Positions 13,593-25,900 of a stretch of DNA of 64,000 bases are shown in pieces. This stretch comes from Dasyornis broadbenti (lineage: Eukaryota; Chordata; Aves; Passeriformes; Dasyornithidae), in assembly GCA_013397935.1 (NCBI GenBank), contig VZRN01002950.1, positions 714,148 to 778,147 on the forward strand, in the 5' to 3' direction. The translations under genes were made by a program, and so were the position numbers. The notes below the pieces were generated by a model that saw only the letters and a list, made by a program, of their open reading frames with translations, ran no database searches and was not told the origin of the DNA. Numbering within the stretch: the stretch's first letter is position 1; each line of letters begins with the position of its first letter.

Positions 13593-13774
13593 AAAAAAAC
13601 CAAACCAAACCAAAAAACAAACAATCAATCAAAAAATAACCAAACAACCAAAAAAACCCCAAACAAACAAACCAAATAAAAACCAAAAAAAAATCCAACA
13701 AAAACCAACTAACCAACCAACCAACCAACCAAAATAAAACAAACAAACAAAAAAAACCAACAACAAAAAAACCC
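13593..13774. repeat. A/C-rich simple repeat (CAAA / CCAA)n
   Basis: About 180 bases made almost only of A and C on this strand, mixing AAAC, CAAA, AACC and a run of perfect CCAA units near 13712-13732. It is an impure microsatellite expected to vary in length between individuals. Similar tracts recur on both strands of this window. Confidence 0.95.
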
Positions 13775-13870
13775 TACTTTCTAGTCAATGTATGATACTA
13801 AAGCCAGTCTGGAATACAGATACTCTAGTGATGAACATTCCCCTGGTAAAATAATTGCAGGATCTGGTTC

Positions 13871-14010
13871 TTAAAACACTGCACTGGGATGCAGAAATCT
13901 GGATTTCAACTCACAGCTGTGTCACAGAATTCCTCAGCAAGTTTGAGATGTCATTTAATCCCTTTGTGATCAACATATTCAATGAAGTTTATTATTATTC
14001 TCTTCATAAT
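13871..14010 (+). repeat. MIR-like ancient SINE
   Basis: The stretch runs in parallel with the core of mammalian/amniote MIR elements: an opening 'gcactgggatgcagaaatc', then 'ggatttcaactcacagctgtg', then degraded 'caagttt..atgtcatttaatc', and a terminal run of ATT units ('attattattc' near 13991). Order and spacing match a MIR core through to its LINE-derived tail. The copy is old and diverged. No function is implied. The identification rests on the succession of short matches and could be checked with any repeat library. Confidence 0.6.
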
Positions 14011-15720
14011 ATCCATCATGCACTTACTGAATCTAGCAAAATAGGGTTTGAATCACATTTCAATTCCCACAGTGCCACTGTAGTATTGAGTTCTGACACC
14101 AATTCTTCACCACGGGAAGCCAGCTGGCAAAGGAAGCTGTGGTTAAAAAACATGCCTGCAAGTGTCTTTCTACAAATCCAATTAAAAACTGGCTGCCCTA
14201 TCAGTAAGAAAGGGATATACTGAGCTCTGCTGAACAATTCCTTGATAAAATCCTATTGACCTAGACCTGGTGTAATTCACCAAGTGCTGCTAGAATGGCA
14301 GTTCTGTAAGAACTGAAGGCCTGGAGGCTGTCATGGGATACACCAGGCACCAAGTGACAGAGACACAAACCAATAGCAGTAAGAAAAATACATCATTTCA
14401 AGCAGCCATCCAAAAAGCATTGCTTCCTCCCTGGCATATCACAGTAAATGAGAAGACATCCGCTTTCCAGAAGTGCCATAAAAGCAAAACAAAGAAAATT
14501 CTCGTGCTTTGATTATGCATGAGCTTGATTCCAATGACACAAGTTGTATGAATGAAATGCCTTTGATATTTACATAGACATTGCACTGATTTCCACAGGG
14601 ACACCTCTTTCCCAGGGATGCTAAACAGTAGGCTGATGGCAAACCAAGCAGGACCATAAGAAAAGGAAATTATTAAGTCAATTTTCCTATGGGTTTGTGT
14701 GACAGTTGGTTTCCAGTGAGGTGCAAACTTGAATTTAAAATTTTCTTTAGGCTACAATTCTCACAACAGAGCTTTTTCACTTGTAGCTACAGTGCCTAGT
14801 AAAGGTTATACCTGTGATGCTCTTTTCTCAGCAGGGCACTTAGGGACCCCTTTCCTGCATTGTGGAGATGGTGACCTTTCTGGTCAAATTTGGATTAAAC
14901 TGGCCAACAGATCTACAGCTGGTATGGGAAAAAGATGGAAGGCAAACAACGACAGTAAAATTGTTTGTGATCACATGGGCCTTAATCCCTCATGAATGTA
15001 GTATGATATCACGAAGTGCACTTAAAGGCCAGGAATCTTAACCCTTCTCATAAAGCTTCCGAAGTATTCAAAGCTGGTTCAATAAATAAAGAGAAATATT
15101 CAAAGTACAAGTGGAATATGAACAACAGTGAGAGATGATGGGAGAAACTTCTACATAAGCACAGAATTAGTGTTTTGCACCATTTCTGCCTCAGCACGTT
15201 AACCTCTCTCTCTCTGCCCTCCACTTCCCTTTAGTTACTCACCATGAAATAAGTATTTTAATTGCTATGTAACTAAAGCTCTCTTTCTGGCAGATTGACT
15301 GAGAAGGCCAAGCTGGTGTCTGGGGACTACAGGCCCTTTGGTGACAGTTTTAATTCTGGTCAGAGCAGAAAAGTCAATAAATCATTCTCGTAGAAGTTGT
15401 TACTGACCCTGAGCAAGCCCTGGGAGGAGAGATGCAATCTCTATTCACTGGGAAATAAAGTCATGTTCATTTTTTATTTTTTTTAGCTTTCAGAGACAAA
15501 ACGAAGAAGAGAAAAAAAAAAGATAGGTCAGGAAAGGCAGGAAGTACAAAGTCCAGCTTTGACCAGCTGGAGGAGAATATTCTATAAAGTTGCTTGATGG
15601 ACTTAGTTCTGACTCAGCTGGAGCAGAGCTGCATTGCCAGTACTTCAAGACACTGACCCAAACCCCAAGAAGGCATTAACATACAACCAGTCTTCTTGCA
15701 TTGTCCTCATGTGTTTTGTT
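14011..15720. other. Non-coding stretch, nothing recognised
   Basis: Unique-looking sequence without a recognised gene, RNA or repeat. Overlapping open frames at 14016-14237 and 14398-14657 on the minus strand are short and lack convincing splice sites. Confidence 0.45.
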
Positions 15721-15725
15721 TTTTC

Positions 15726-15791
15726 TTGACAATATATGAGCTTTGGTCAAATTAAATGTTGACAATACATGAGGATTGGTCAAATGAAATT
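15726..15791. repeat. Tandem duplication of a 33-bp unit
   Basis: Two adjacent 33-base copies, each starting 'ttgacaata', differ at about five positions (15726-15758 and 15759-15791). This is a local duplication a little upstream of a long poly-T tract. No function is visible. Confidence 0.85.
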
Positions 15792-15811
15792 TTTCTTCTT
15801 GCAGATGTAGT

Positions 15812-15815
<4 letters not shown>

Positions 15816-15853
<38 letters not shown>
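15816..15853. repeat. Poly-T tract, 38 bases
   Basis: An uninterrupted run of T. On the minus strand it would read as poly-A, but no polyadenylation signal or retrogene body precedes it in that direction, so I call it a mononucleotide microsatellite. Its assembled length may be unreliable. Confidence 0.95.
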
Positions 15854-15854
<1 letters not shown>

Positions 15855-18800
15855 ATAGACTGAAAATATTTTTAGGTAATCAGCAGAAATGCTTCAATTA
15901 ATACCAGGTAAGGCATCCTCTCAGAGACTGCAAATAATACTAATTAGTCACATGATTTCCCCCTGTTCTCCAGTTGTCTTTGTGATCTTTGGTGACAGTG
16001 GCTGTTACACCTCCAGCCTGTTTATGTCCACATTCACTCTGTGAAACTTCACTAACCTCTGTGAGATTTACTTTAAACTGATAGAACACGTAAATTTCCT
16101 ACTTTATTTTCTATTTTTAAGGCTGTTTTAAAGTGATGTGTTCCAGAAAATCAGAGAATTTATTTGGAATTCCCCAATCATCAGAAGAGCAGGAAATGCA
16201 GAATCAGTGACCCTGAGCATACAAGCTTCCATTGCCAAGCAAATTATTGTCAAGATGCTTAATATCATAATGACAAGACTCCTTCAGAAGTATCAGTAAG
16301 CAGATAAACATTCTGTCACACGTGTAAAAATGAATGTGTTCTAACATCATTTCATGCTCACACTGCATTTATTTTATATGGTTGTGTTTGACCTTCCCTT
16401 TGACCAATATGGATTTTAGCACTGGCTTCACTGGAAACAGAAAAAAGTGAACAAGGATCCAAACCAAGTTTTGTATGATGTAAAAAGAAAAACTGAAGTG
16501 ATGAGGATTCTCAGCAAAAAAAAGAGGTAGTTACAAAGGATAAATGCAGCAGGTACCAGCAATTACTGCTGTAATCCTACATTGTTTCACTTGAGAGAAA
16601 GACTAATTCTCCACTGCACTTGGCATATCTGAAAAATTACAATGTCCTGTCTAAGTCACAGTAGAGGTAAAGAAAACAAACCCAGCACATCCATGCTCTA
16701 TTATCGCTTCACTTCATCATCGACTAGAACACAAGAAAATCAATAAGAATCCTATAAGAACACATCCACCATAATAAAATATGTGGCTTACATATATCAA
16801 ATCCTAACAAGTGTGCTTGCATGCTCAGTAGAGAAAATCACTTCATAAAACAATCCCAAGAGAGAACTAAAAAACAAAAATGGTGTCTAAGGAAGGGACA
16901 AAACTGAATGATATATCCAGAGGATAAGGATATAACTATAAGAACTCATCACCAATAGAGTGGAACTGACAGGCCAATGTTTCTATCCGTTATTCTAAAC
17001 CTTAGATAACATCTTACCTCCAAAAAGCCATATGTATTTAGTTTGATCATTGCCCTGAACAACAGGAATTTCAGTTTACCAAATCTACAAATTTAGTAAT
17101 CCTTTTAATCAAAAGGACTTCTCTGTTATTTGAAGATAATTTTTTTACAGTGTTTCCCCATGTTAAACTGTAGTATTCTAGCCCAGGATCTTTCTCAAGT
17201 GGTTATCTACAACCTTCTCCAGAATTAGCTTCTACTGACCTCCAGTATGCAAGCCAAGATATTAAAAAACAACAGCATCAATTTTTAAGTGCTAGCACCC
17301 CTATATCTGTAATTACTACGATTATTGACTAGGAGAGAGTAGACAAGATTTATCTTTTTGTTTGTGATTTTACAATTCATTTTCCTGTCTTCTCCAGTTT
17401 ATTTGTTTGGCATGTTCAGCAACTTCTTTATGTGTAGCCAGCTACACCCTTTTCTTTGGCAGTATGTCCCCATTCCTAGTCATCAGAAAATAATTTAGTG
17501 AAAAAAACTACAAGTATAACTGAGACAGAAGACTTTTCAGCAAGAAAGACATAATGAAGAAAAATAAAGAAGAAAGAGTAGGCCTAGGAATTGCCGTGAT
17601 ATTGTGGGTTATGTACCTTTCAAGAAGACCTAGCCTAAAAGAAAATTTGAAGAGTAAAAACAAAATAAATAATTTAAGTTGTAATGTTAAACTGTCCTTT
17701 ACTATCATGTTGTTCTCCTGATCAGTTAAAACGCAAATTCAAAGTGAGAGTGCTCCTTGAAGGTTCACCTGTTCCAACTTCCTTGATCTTGGATACTGCC
17801 TCTTACTCCAGATTGCTTTTACAACATCCTTTTATTGAGCTTTCTTTACACCGTAGTCCCATAAGGCCAGAGAGACTTCTCAAATCAATTCTCAGTGCAC
17901 CTGAATCAATTTCTGAAGCTCACCATGTCAAGGGAGCAACCTTTCTTGAGACTAGAGCAGTCATATCAGTTTCTAATACAGTGTATTAAATTTCTTCTGT
18001 AATTCAGTGTCAGGCTTTAAACCTAGTGCAGACAGTAGATATAACATATACTTGTAAAAACAGAGAGTAGGGTATAAACTTGCATTACAGGTATTACAGC
18101 ACACATTTGACACAATAGTTCTCTTCTGCTGTGAAAACAACAATGGAATAGTTCCAATTTCTCAGCAAGATCCCGACATTTGGGCACAACTCCTCACAAA
18201 GCACAAGCTTGTGAATTATTTTTACATCACAGAAACATGACTTGAAACTTTGATAAGGATATTTAAAGACAAAGAACAAACCCCACTGATTCTTTGGATT
18301 CAGGGCAAGATTCCAGACGATTCACTAGTGTACCCAGGAAGATGACCTGGTCTCTGTCACTTAAAGAGGGGAAATGACATACAATGTATTAACAAAAGAA
18401 GTCTAGAGAAACTCACAAAGTGTGGTATCTCTGTGAAGATTTCCTAGGATCTGAGCCGGGTATACTCACAACTCATTCAGGAACTCTGTTCTCCAGGAAG
18501 CAAACCAGCAGGTGCTATTAGTCTCACTCGCACAATTCTCATCTCCCCAATAAGAAGAGCAAATTACGATGATTTAGTTTGCTCTCAAAACAGTTCCCGA
18601 ATGTCTGCTCTGCCAATGCTTGCTCCTGAATATGTCATTATTCATTCTCTGCTTTTCTCAACAGAACCATATTTGTGCCATATTTACTATAATACTCTCA
18701 AAGGATAGGAAAATGGATCATTTGCCTCTTTCCTCCAGCACCTAATTGTAGGACCCAGCAGTACTTCCCTGCTTACTAACAACACAAAAGCATCATTCCT

Positions 18801-21025
18801 ATATTCAATTAAGAAAGAAGGTACTCCAAACTCATGGAGAAACTTTAATTACACAGGTGCTTTGAATGATCTCTCTATACAGATTTATTATTCCTAAGTG
18901 TCCTGCTCATTAATAACTTATCGTGAACAAAACAGAACATTTTTATTACTTTAATATTATTTACAAAATAAATTGAAGGTCTGTAAACATAGCAAATTAC
19001 TCCTTGTTTTTTCACAAAGTGTGCATGCATTTAAATATACAAATATGTACACATATACTTATGCTCTTAACTACACAAAAGAGAGAGGAATGGGGAAAGA
19101 GGCACATGGATAAAGACTTCCTATTTCCTTCTTACATATTTCTGGCACCAGGTCCAAACACAATGAAAACTGATCTTCTAAAAAAAGGCTGGGATGAATA
19201 TCAGTGTAAAGTTGATGCTTGAATAACAGAGCAGATGCAGAAAAGAAGTGTGACCAGAAGGAAGCCATTTTCTCCCAAGAGCCCAACCCAAAAAAAGCTT
19301 TTGCTTCTTGTTGGAGGTGACACAAAAATCCTCAGTAACCTCTGGGGGATTCTTACCTTTCTTTCATTATATTTGAAAGGTGCTGTCCCTGGCAGGTCAG
19401 TCTGACTAAAGGATTCTGCTTTGGAATAAAACCCAAAGGAGCCTTTCCTGGTTCTTCTCATTCAATAGCTCAGCCGGAGTCACGTTGTGGTGGTTTTTAA
19501 TCCCGTCACAGCACAATACCAAAACAGTGAGAGAGAACCCACATACTTGGATGAGCTTTGCAGCCAAAAATCTGGCGCTATATGTAATGCGTCTTAAAAC
19601 AGATCTTTGAATCCATTTCCAACTAAGGACCCATTTTAGTGGTAAGAGATAATACTGCTCTGATTCAAACACAGCAAAGCATAAAAGCCCACTTCTAGTC
19701 AAATATAAGGGCACATTGTTACACTTCCACAGGCTGAGCGCAACCATCACCACTTGCTAACCTGCATGTTTCCAGGAGGAGACGTATCGCTATCAGTCTC
19801 TGCTTCCCGCTTCAGAAAGTTCTCACAGTCTGTAAGCACCCAGAGAGGCGACATTTTATAATTTATCTGCCCTGAGTTTTTGTAATGATGTTTATTTTCA
19901 TACCTTGTTTTACACAAAAGTAATTATTACCTTCTGGAAAGCTTCACACTTCACTTGGCTCTCAGTAGATTAAGTCCCTTGAAGTGGGTTTATACGCACA
20001 GGAAAACCCTCAATTCCCTCCACACAGGAGAGTTGTTACATTGGTTTGTCAAGTGCCTCCCTAAAACCCCAAGGTTGTTTTCTACCGTCAGGTGGGGAGG
20101 CAATCAATTACTGCAGAGTAAAAGGACACTTTCTTCCTCCCACAGCAGCTTATAGTGTCACCAGTCACTGGCTATGGCTTTCTCCTTTCTCTGTGTTCAT
20201 GAAGTCCACACCCAAACAGGGTAAGATAACTGCAATGAACGTGGGGATAATGGAGGATAATAGGACAGAGCTAAGAGTTTGACAGCCCATGCAGGCAAGG
20301 AAAGAAATTAAGAGGACATTCCTGGCCAGAAGTGACACAGGTACAGTGAAGAACAAGAACGTTCATTTCTTACCCATTTGTTTAACCAAGCAATTATTCA
20401 GCAAAATGGGCAGCCACATTACAATCTTTTATTACTGTTAGCTGTAATTTGTACAATTACCTAGGTATTTGAAAAATGTGCATGGCAAATTCTAGTTAAC
20501 AGGAAAGATTTTACTTGCAGAAACAGTTTTAGCTCTCCTGCCACCACCCTGCACTCCTTCTATTTTTGCACCAAAATGAAGGAGGGATGATGCATAAAGG
20601 AATATGTCCAGAACAGTACATGGAGTGCTGTTGGCTTGTCCTTATAATAGTCTGCATCACAATACTACAAATGCAAGGGGACACAAACAGCAGGAAAAAC
20701 AGTGGCTAAGAAGGGGATTTGAGGAAAAAGAGTTGTATTTCTCACTCCAAGCATGCACCACTAATTCCATTTCATAGATGCTGGCTGGCTTAACCTCAAA
20801 ACTCCTAACCTCCTTCCAAATTATGCCACATTCACTTCCCCGAATCTCTCTGTTTCAGTGCTTACAAATACACTCATTTTAACTCATGCAGTCACTCAAA
20901 CATTTCTGCAGGCAGTAAGATGTCAGGCAGTGTCAACGTACACAGTATTGCAGTTACACTGATGCAGAAAAACAGGAGAGTCACTGCTGCACAATATTAC
21001 AGGTTCCTCTAATTTTATATTTTAG
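15854..21025. other. Non-coding stretch, nothing recognised
   Basis: About five kilobases with no recognisable gene or transposon. The segment at 20370-20530 has a texture like a conserved non-coding element ('aaccaagcaattattcagc' and ATTAC cores). Overlapping minus-strand frames at 19071-19753 have no known domain. Confidence 0.4.
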
Positions 21026-21275
21026 AGTTCCCAGAACACCTGTGAGAATGAACTCCTAAAAATTTTATCCATGTTCAATATTGATTACACACAAAATCTT
21101 GAAGAACTCATGCTTAGGCACCATACACACCAAAGATCCCAGAATCAGGCACAGGAGGATACACAAAGACAGAAACTTCCTTTTTTCACACCTAATTACA
21201 GTCTCCGGTGTTTCAAAAGAAGCAACCACAGCACAGAAAGAGATCTTTTTGTATGCAAAGAAAGTATACAGAGAG
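21026..21275 (+). other. Exon-like open reading frame flanked by splice-like sites, unidentified
   Basis: A pyrimidine/T-rich stretch ending in TAG (21010-21025) could be an acceptor, and CAGAGAG followed by gtaaaa at 21269-21281 could be a donor. One frame is open across the whole 250 bases, reading Ser-Ser-Gln-Asn-Thr at its start and Gln-Arg at its end. It has a Glu/Leu-rich first third that could form a helix and a Gln/His-rich middle. The same frame stays open past the donor to 21442, which weakens the case because a long chance frame explains everything. I do not recognise a protein family. Confidence 0.17.
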
Positions 21276-22400
21276 GTAAAAATATGCAATTCCAATCAGC
21301 CGTTTCTGCAGATCCAGAATTATTTCTGAGTACTTTAGCCAGCAAACATATTCAAAGCAATGTAGGCATAACAATTTCACTGAAAGCAAGCCCTGCAGTG
21401 CATTTCTTGCTGTGGTCTTGTAAGAACACAAAAATCCAGTAACCTGAATGTGGCTCTGGACATAACGGGGTCCTCCCACGATCAAAGGGGACCATGTAAT
21501 TTGGACTAATTTTAGAAGTTGCATACATCAAAGTAGGGGGTGTGGGGGAGATGACTGAAAATGCACACCACAAAGCTTAGCTTTCCTTTATACAAGGCAA
21601 TTTTACTTATAGTGTCATTAATGATCTACAAAAAGATTTTATAATTCCCATGTCTCTAGAAGCTTATGTTCCAGGCTCAATAAGCTAATAATACTCCTTG
21701 GAAACATTAAATTTACTACAGCTATTTTAAGAAGTAGAGAAACCTTAGAAAGAGAGACTATAGAACAGAACCTTGCAATGATTCAAAATATAATACCCCT
21801 TCAATGCTCCTTGGCACCACAGAAGACACTTAAATTCCACTAGAATTAAAAAATAGCTAGCACTTCACCAAGTGTCTAAAAGCTCTTTAAAAATTCAATG
21901 CTGCATATGCAATAAGCATTTCGATTGTCACCCAGGACAGAAATGTTGTTGCATATGAAGCAGTACCTGACAGCTAGTTAATAACATTTGACATGATACA
22001 ACAATGTGTTTTGCTTTGTTTGTTTAAGGACAGATTTGACAGATATTTGGTCATAACTACAAAACCAAAACTAAGGGTTTTGAGTAATAAAATCCACTGA
22101 AGGCCTTTGTCCACTGACACCCATAAACAAGGCTTTCAAGGTGAAACAATACATCAAAAACTGTCAAATAAGAAATAATTTAGAAGAAGAAACAGAGGAA
22201 GGAGAAGCAGACAGGTATTGAGATATTGGAAGCTCCAATACTCACCTAAGGGACATGTGCCACACTGTTAAATCGATAGGAGCCAGCAAAACACAAGCCA
22301 GACACAGGCCACCAATGTTACCAATAGGAGTAGGAACAACTGTATTTATGGTTGGAGTTCCTAAAGGCTATCTAAAAAATGGTTACAGCTCCTGCTTACA
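21276..22400. other. Non-coding stretch, nothing recognised
   Basis: No gene or repeat is recognised. The segment near 21895-22010 contains octamer-like and homeodomain-like cores ('gcatatgcaataagcattt') and could be a conserved non-coding element, which I cannot test here. Confidence 0.4.
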
Positions 22401-22401
22401 G

Positions 22402-22685
22402 TGCTAGACACTCTGCAAGTACTGAAACATAGCCGAGATTGCTCACCAAGTCTAACAGAAGACAGTAAGCACAACAGAGAAAAGGCTGAAGATGCATACA
22501 ATGAGCATGACAAGGGCTCACAATCATCTGCACACTCTGAGGAACAGGAGGCAGAGAGGTGTTTGGTGCCTTTACTTCAAAGAGTACAGCTAACTGCATA
22601 GCTAAGGGCAAGAAGGAGCCTGGATTAGGGTGATGTGAGACGCATCAAGGAGGAGAAACTGAGTCAAGCTTTGAGCACATCACCG
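22402..22685 (+). other. Possible non-coding exon next to a GC-richer patch
   Basis: A plus-strand acceptor-like site (cctgcttacag, ending 22401) and a consensus donor (ACCG followed by gtgagg, 22682-22690) bracket 284 bases. The frame at 22401-22601 closes before the donor, so this would fit a lncRNA exon or an untranslated exon better than internal coding sequence. Phrases such as 'agggctcacaatc' recall an ancient interspersed repeat, which is an alternative explanation. Confidence 0.15.
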
Positions 22686-22935
22686 GTGAGGGCAGCGCAG
22701 AAGCTCAGGCTGCTCTCGGCGAGGCCTCAGCCTGTGCTGTGCTGCCTCTGCAGCTGCTGGTCCATCTGGTGTCTCTGTCTGGTCGCTCCCCCCAGTTGTT
22801 TCCTCAGGCCAGAGCCAGGCTATGATGGGGAAAACCCAGCCATGGTCCTACTGCTACCTGTGGAGTCACGTTTTGGGGCTGCAAGTCCCGCAAGGAGACT
22901 GGCAATACAGTTGAGCCTGTGTTTGATTCTGCCTT
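22630..22935. other. GC-richer patch with several CpGs
   Basis: The patch stands out from the AT-rich surroundings by its G+C content and a cluster of CpG dinucleotides (for example near 22684, 22697 and 22718). An open frame of 100 codons spans it on the plus strand, rich in Leu, Cys, Ser and Pro as expected of any GC-rich chance frame. It is too short for a typical promoter CpG island. No core promoter motif was seen. Confidence 0.35.
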
Positions 22936-22939
22936 GAGT

Positions 22940-25900
22940 CTTTAATTTGATTCCAGTCACTCCATTCCTAAAAGAGATATTGGTACAAATGAAGGTTTTC
23001 AATTATGGAAAATATTATCTGCCTGGAAGGACTGTTCTGTGGATATTTAAAATTAAATAAAACCAAAATGACTGGCTATTCACAGCTTGCCTAACAGTGA
23101 ATGAAGAAAGAAAGAAGAATAAATGAAGAATGAAGAATAAATAAACTAGAAATACAAGCAAATATATGCACCAATTGCTGAAAGGAATTCTTTATTGTGG
23201 TAAATGCAAGTATGAATGACAGTTACAGGAAAAAAAAAAGAAAAATGTGCAATGCAGACAACTATAACATCTAAGAAAGAAACAGAAACTGCAAAACAGT
23301 CTCCAGAGGAAGAGAACGAAGTTCCAATATTCAAAATTCTTAAAAACAAGTGTAGGCAAATAAAATGTTTAAATGATGAGAAGAAATGTCTCCATTCTGT
23401 ACAAAACATACGAACCCTCCAATAACAAAGGGCTGCCTGGATAACCCAAGGCAGCTTGTCTAACACCTATTTGCTGATCACAATTTGATTGAAAATATGT
23501 GCATTGCAGACTACACAAATGCAACTGAACACCAGTATTTGCTAAGACCTTAGGTTAATCCCTCTTAAAATAATGCTGTTGAATAACCTCAGAACTTAAA
23601 ATATCTCCATACAGTAAACTAGAGCACTCAGAAATTCAAATATACTTACGCTGCATATTTCAAAGTTTAGAACGCAACTCTTGAAGGGGAAAAATGTATT
23701 CTTACTACTATAATACTATTTCAAAGTTCCTAATTTGATGCTTCTCACATCAGAAACACACTGGTAATTTATAATGCTCCTTTAAATGGGAATTTACAAA
23801 AAGAATTCATGTTATATATCCTATAACTCAGTTCAACATCATTATTTCTTTTATAGCTTGATTAAATATATGGAAGATTTAAAAAGAAAGAAAATCAAGC
23901 TCTGTAGTATAAAGGGTGATGCTAAGGAATTTTTTTTCTAACATAATGAGATCATACCATTAAGGCTCCACTGCTTGCAACTTACAAGTAATTTTCTTGC
24001 TTTATGGGATATTGTCCTTCATTCATACACACACTCCATTATGCATTATAGATAACGTATATAGGGGACTAAATGGAAGAAATTGCAATAAGCATTTCCA
24101 CAAGATAATGGAACGGATATATGATACAAGAGAGACTCAGCATGGATGAAGAAATCCGCTTATCAGGCCCCGCACAGTATTCCAGCTATTTATGTAAAGT
24201 TTAAGCATTGTTATCTGGAGAAGGGGGGAAGAAGGAGGGATTCACAGAGGAACAAGGTTATTCACTTGCTTTAGTAAGCCTCTGTGATAAACCCTTACTC
24301 ATACTCCCCACACCCATAACTTTCAAAGACTTGTCTTCATTGAAACTCTGGGCTCTCTTTTGAAGTTTTACTAACAGTAAGAATGATGTGGTTGATACCA
24401 TTACTGCATAATATTGTAAAGGTGCAGGACAGAGCGGGAACAGCAGTGGGAAATTTTTAAAGGATATATTTAAATAGATATCTTACCACTAAAAAAATCC
24501 GTAATCCTGTTAGAGTTCTCTTTATTGTCAGCTATCCACAACTCCAAATTCAAGTTCTCTTGTTGAGGAATAAATAAACAAACCTCCTCTCTGGAACAAT
24601 ACATACTATTCAGCTTTTCTTATCATGGGAGAGGTTTAATCCAAACCATTTTGGATCTCTATTCCCTCCACTGAATTTAATAATATCTGGAAAAGGCTTC
24701 TGGAATTTAACCTAATCTCACAGGCTTAGCTAAGACAAGAATCACTGAAATTTAAAGACTGAACCTGCCTTTGTGCATGAGTTATTACTCAAGGGATGTT
24801 TTCCTGGCAAATTAGGATTCTGGACCGGGTCTCTCTTCCGCCAGATAGTCATTTCCATTATAATTCCCAGTACTTCAGTCTGTAAATTTCAAACAGCTCT
24901 TCAGTACTGAAACAATTTATGGGGATGAAGAGAATCTACAAGTGAAGAACTAAACCCTAAAGGTCTTATCTGTTTCACTTGACCAGAACAACTTCACCAG
25001 CAGGCAGCACAGCACACAGATGTTCCCACTTCTCACTTCACTTTTCTCAGTAACATCTGGTCACAAAACTCCACAGGAAAATTTCAATGCAATGGCAAAA
25101 CATGGCAGAATACTTAGTAACTAAATTTAACAGGGCTTCACAACTTACAGAAAAGAGCATTTCTTAAACATTGACTGACGGCATCGCAACTTTTAACACC
25201 TGGTTTATGACCTTCACAGGCACTCTGACACACAAACCTAAGAGCATGTGACCTTATTATGTCATCCAGTGTCCAAAACATGGGATTATCTTCTTCTTAG
25301 AACTTGTGTTCACTGAGGAGTTTTGCTCCTGATACCAATAGCCCTCCTTTACAAGCCTCTTGAATCAGCAGTTGCTCTCCATGGTCCTTTTTATAAATGT
25401 TGTCAAGTACAGGCAAGTTTAATAAAATTACTTATGTCAACAATGTCTCCCCTCTTCTCCGTGCTCAGGTTTTCAATGGCAATGAATTAACATAGTGCAC
25501 ACCCCAATCATTAAAAAAACTAATTAAAAATAAAGGCATTGTCAGCAATAGAGACATATCAATCACTAACTACTGAACCTTCCAAACCCCCTGCCACTTT
25601 AAAATGATCTGTTAGGTGAAGAATTTGAAAGGAAAGCAAAAGTTATAGCATATAGTACAGCAAATGAACCAGAACATACAGCTCCTTCATTTAAAATAAC
25701 GAAACGAAAAACCAAACAAAAACCTCCCAAAAATAAATCAACCCTTCCATTTCTCAATTGTTGGTGTGAGGTGTGGTGGCACTGGGGACCCTCAGGTAGG
25801 CTAGACTGAATTCACATACAGAGTCATAGCCATGAATAACACTCAAAACCAACAAAAACACTCAGAAGATGATTCCAGCTTCAAATTACATATATCTCCA

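Noticed and set aside
15816..15853. Poly-T as the tail of a minus-strand processed pseudogene
   Set aside because: No polyadenylation signal, gene body or target-site duplication was seen upstream on the minus strand.
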